Positions 62,486 to 64,000 of a DNA stretch of 64,000 nucleotides are shown here, piece after piece. A program made the position numbers and the translations under genes. Source of the DNA: Pseudoglutamicibacter albus (GTDB lineage: Bacteria > Actinomycetota > Actinomycetes > Actinomycetales > Micrococcaceae); contig NZ_JAKRCW010000005.1 of assembly GCF_022346425.1 (NCBI RefSeq), positions 1 to 64,000 of the forward strand. Reading direction: 5' to 3'. Positions within the stretch are counted from its first letter, which is position 1; each line of letters begins with the position of its first letter. The notes beneath the pieces were generated by a model. It searched no databases. It had not been told where the DNA came from and was given only the letters and a program-made list of their open reading frames with translations.

Positions 62486-62536
62486 CGCGTATCAGCGAAT
62501 CAGCTCAAGCGATCACGCCACGCGTGCGCTGACGCC

Positions 62537-64000
62537 TTACTCGGCGTCCTTCTCAGCTGCTTCCTCGTCAACGACTGGGGCGAGCGAGAGCTTGCCGCGG
62601 TCGTCAACCTTGGTGATCTCAACCTGGAGCTTCTGGCCCACGCCCACAACGTCTTCGACGTCGTTGACGCGCTGGCCGCCGTTGAGCTTACGCAACTCGG
62701 AGATGTGCAGCAGGCCATCCTTGCCTGGCGTGAGCGAAATGAACGCGCCGAAGGAGGTCAGCTTCACCACGGTACCGAGGTAACGCTCGCCAACCTCAGG
62801 GATCTGCGGGTTAGCCATCGCGTTGATCGTTGCGCGTGCAGCTTCAGCCGCAGCGCCGTCAGTGGCGCCGATCAGGACCGTGCCGTCATCTTCGATCGAG
62901 ATTTCAGCGCCGGTGTCTTCCTGAATCTGGTTGATCATCTTGCCCTTAGGACCAATGACCTCACCGATCTTGTCCACTGGGATCTTCACCGAGATGATGC
63001 GTGGAGCGTATGGGGACATCTCGTCTGGGGCGTCGATCGCAGAATCCATGACGTCCAGGATGTGAACGCGGGCCTCGTGAGCCTGCTTGAGTGCGGCAGC
63101 GAGCACGGAGGCTGGGATGCCGTCGAGCTTGGTGTCCAGCTGGATCGCGGTAATGAAATCGCGGGTACCGGCCACCTTGAAGTCCATGTCACCCATCGCG
63201 TCTTCAGCACCGAGGATGTCAGTCAGGGCCGCGTAACGGGTCTCGCCGTCCACCGTGTCGGTGACCAGGCCCATCGCGATACCTGCAACAGGGGCCTTGA
63301 GCGGAACACCAGCGTTGTACATCGACAAAGTCGATGCGCAGACTGACCCCATCGAGGTCGAACCGTTGGAGCCCAACGCCTCAGAAACCTGGCGGATCGC
63401 GTATGGGAATTCATCACGCGATGGCAGAACCGGAACCAGGGCGCGTTCCGCGAGGGCGCCGTGGCCGATCTCGCGGCGCTTCGGCGAGCCGACACGGCCC
63501 GTCTCGCCCGTGGAGAACGGCGGGAAGTTGTAGTGGTGCATGTAGCGCTTCGCCTTCTCTGGGGCGAGCGAATCGATCTGCTGCTCCATCTTGAGCATGT
63601 TCAGGGTCGTAACACCCATGATCTGGGTTTCGCCGCGCTCGAAGATCGCGGAACCGTGAACGCGCGGCAGAACCTCGACCTCGGCCAGCAGCTGGCGGAT
63701 GTCAGTCAAACCACGGCCGTCGATGCGGACCTGGTCCTTCAAGATGCGCTGACGCACGATGTGCTTGGTGAGTGCACCGTATGCCTTGGAGACCTCGGAT
63801 TCGCGTTCCTCGAACTCCTTGCCCTCACCGGCCAGAGCCTCAAGGACCTCTTCCTTCAGCGCATCGTCAGCGTCCTGGCGCTCCTGCTTATCAGCGATCT
63901 GGTAGACCTCTGCAAGCTTCTGCGCAGCGATCTTCTCGACTGCCTCGTAGGCGTCGTCTTCGAAGTCGAGGAAGATCGGGAACTCACGGGCAGGCTTAGC
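62537..64000 (-). CDS. pnp: Polyribonucleotide nucleotidyltransferase (5' part outside the window)
   Basis: The visible 487 C-terminal residues of PNPase. The all-alpha linker and second RNase PH core ([42 protein letters not shown]) are followed by a KH domain ([21 protein letters not shown]) and an S1 domain ([20 protein letters not shown]), ending in an acidic tail. The frame is open to the right edge, so the first RNase PH domain lies beyond it. Degrades RNA by phosphorolysis. Confidence 0.97.
   Translation of the reverse strand, partial: AKPAREFPIFLDFEDDAYEAVEKIAAQKLAEVYQIADKQERQDADDALKEEVLEALAGEGKEFEERESEVSKAYGALTKHIVRQRILKDQVRIDGRGLTDIRQLLAEVEVLPRVHGSAIFERGETQIMGVTTLNMLKMEQQIDSLAPEKAKRYMHHYNFPPFSTGETGRVGSPKRREIGHGALAERALVPVLPSRDEFPYAIRQVSEALGSNGSTSMGSVCASTLSMYNAGVPLKAPVAGIAMGLVTDTVDGETRYAALTDILGAEDAMGDMDFKVAGTRDFITAIQLDTKLDGIPASVLAAALKQAHEARVHILDVMDSAIDAPDEMSPYAPRIISVKIPVDKIGEVIGPKGKMINQIQEDTGAEISIEDDGTVLIGATDGAAAEAARATINAMANPQIPEVGERYLGTVVKLTSFGAFISLTPGKDGLLHISELRKLNGGQRVNDVEDVVGVGQKLQVEITKVDDRGKLSLAPVVDEEAAEKDAE

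Overview
The window looks like the chromosome of a high-GC Gram-positive bacterium of the Micrococcaceae type (Arthrobacter/Pseudoglutamicibacter-like; genus is a guess). The 16S rRNA 5' end at the left edge, an argCJBDFR cluster, priA (bifunctional hisA), clgR, a lexA-recA-recX-miaB-miaA-hflX neighbourhood and the infC-rpmI-rplT-pheST block all point to Actinomycetota. Most genes lie on the minus strand. No transposases, phage genes, CRISPR arrays or tRNA genes were seen. This is mainly core genome with local rearrangements, insertions and decay.

Layout. 1-770: 16S 5' end, its leader and two tandem rrn promoters. 771-5080: ferritin, tyrS and a HelD-type RNA polymerase-associated helicase. 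5321-7416: two LprG/LppX-like lipoproteins. 7527-16613: apt, argH, an ankyrin protein and argR-F-D-B-J-C (argG absent). 16748-29551: a quinone oxidoreductase, then pheT/pheS, four tandem LppM-like lipoprotein paralogues, a Nudix hydrolase, an rRNA methyltransferase, rplT, rpmI, infC and a DUF1844 gene. 29689-35681: an MFS transporter, an SseB-like protein and a his cluster (priA, hisH, hisB, hisC; hisD absent). 35761-41229: a LysM protein divergent from lexA with LexA boxes between them, dinG and hflX. 41407-48608: a methyltransferase, a DapF homologue that has lost its active site, miaA, miaB, a wrecked FBP-family zinc-finger gene, recX, recA and DUF3046. 48763-58033: clgR, cinA, pgsA, ftsK, rnj, dapA, a small membrane protein, dapB and luxS. 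58101-64000: an M16 peptidase, a ThDP enzyme plus cyclase pair, and pnp (5' end outside the window).

How it works together. Arginine, histidine and lysine/DAP synthesis, phenylalanyl- and tyrosyl-tRNA charging, translation initiation, tRNA modification and the DNA damage response are all represented. Damage control is readable from sequence: overlapping LexA-type boxes between the LysM gene and lexA, one upstream of recA, and a PafBC-type promoter close to recA.

Most notable: (1) four LppM-like lipoprotein genes between the rplT block and pheST, three with a shared 5' leader (TATAAG box, G8 tract in two, long-range hairpin), and two lacking the C-terminal membrane anchor; (2) an intact DapF homologue without catalytic cysteines although dapA and dapB are present; (3) infC that must start at AUC and sits behind an intrinsic terminator in a structured leader; (4) repeated 14-21 bp tandem duplications, strikingly often at gene ends; (5) a ThDP enzyme/cyclase pair next to pnp that could act on an aromatic 2-oxo acid.
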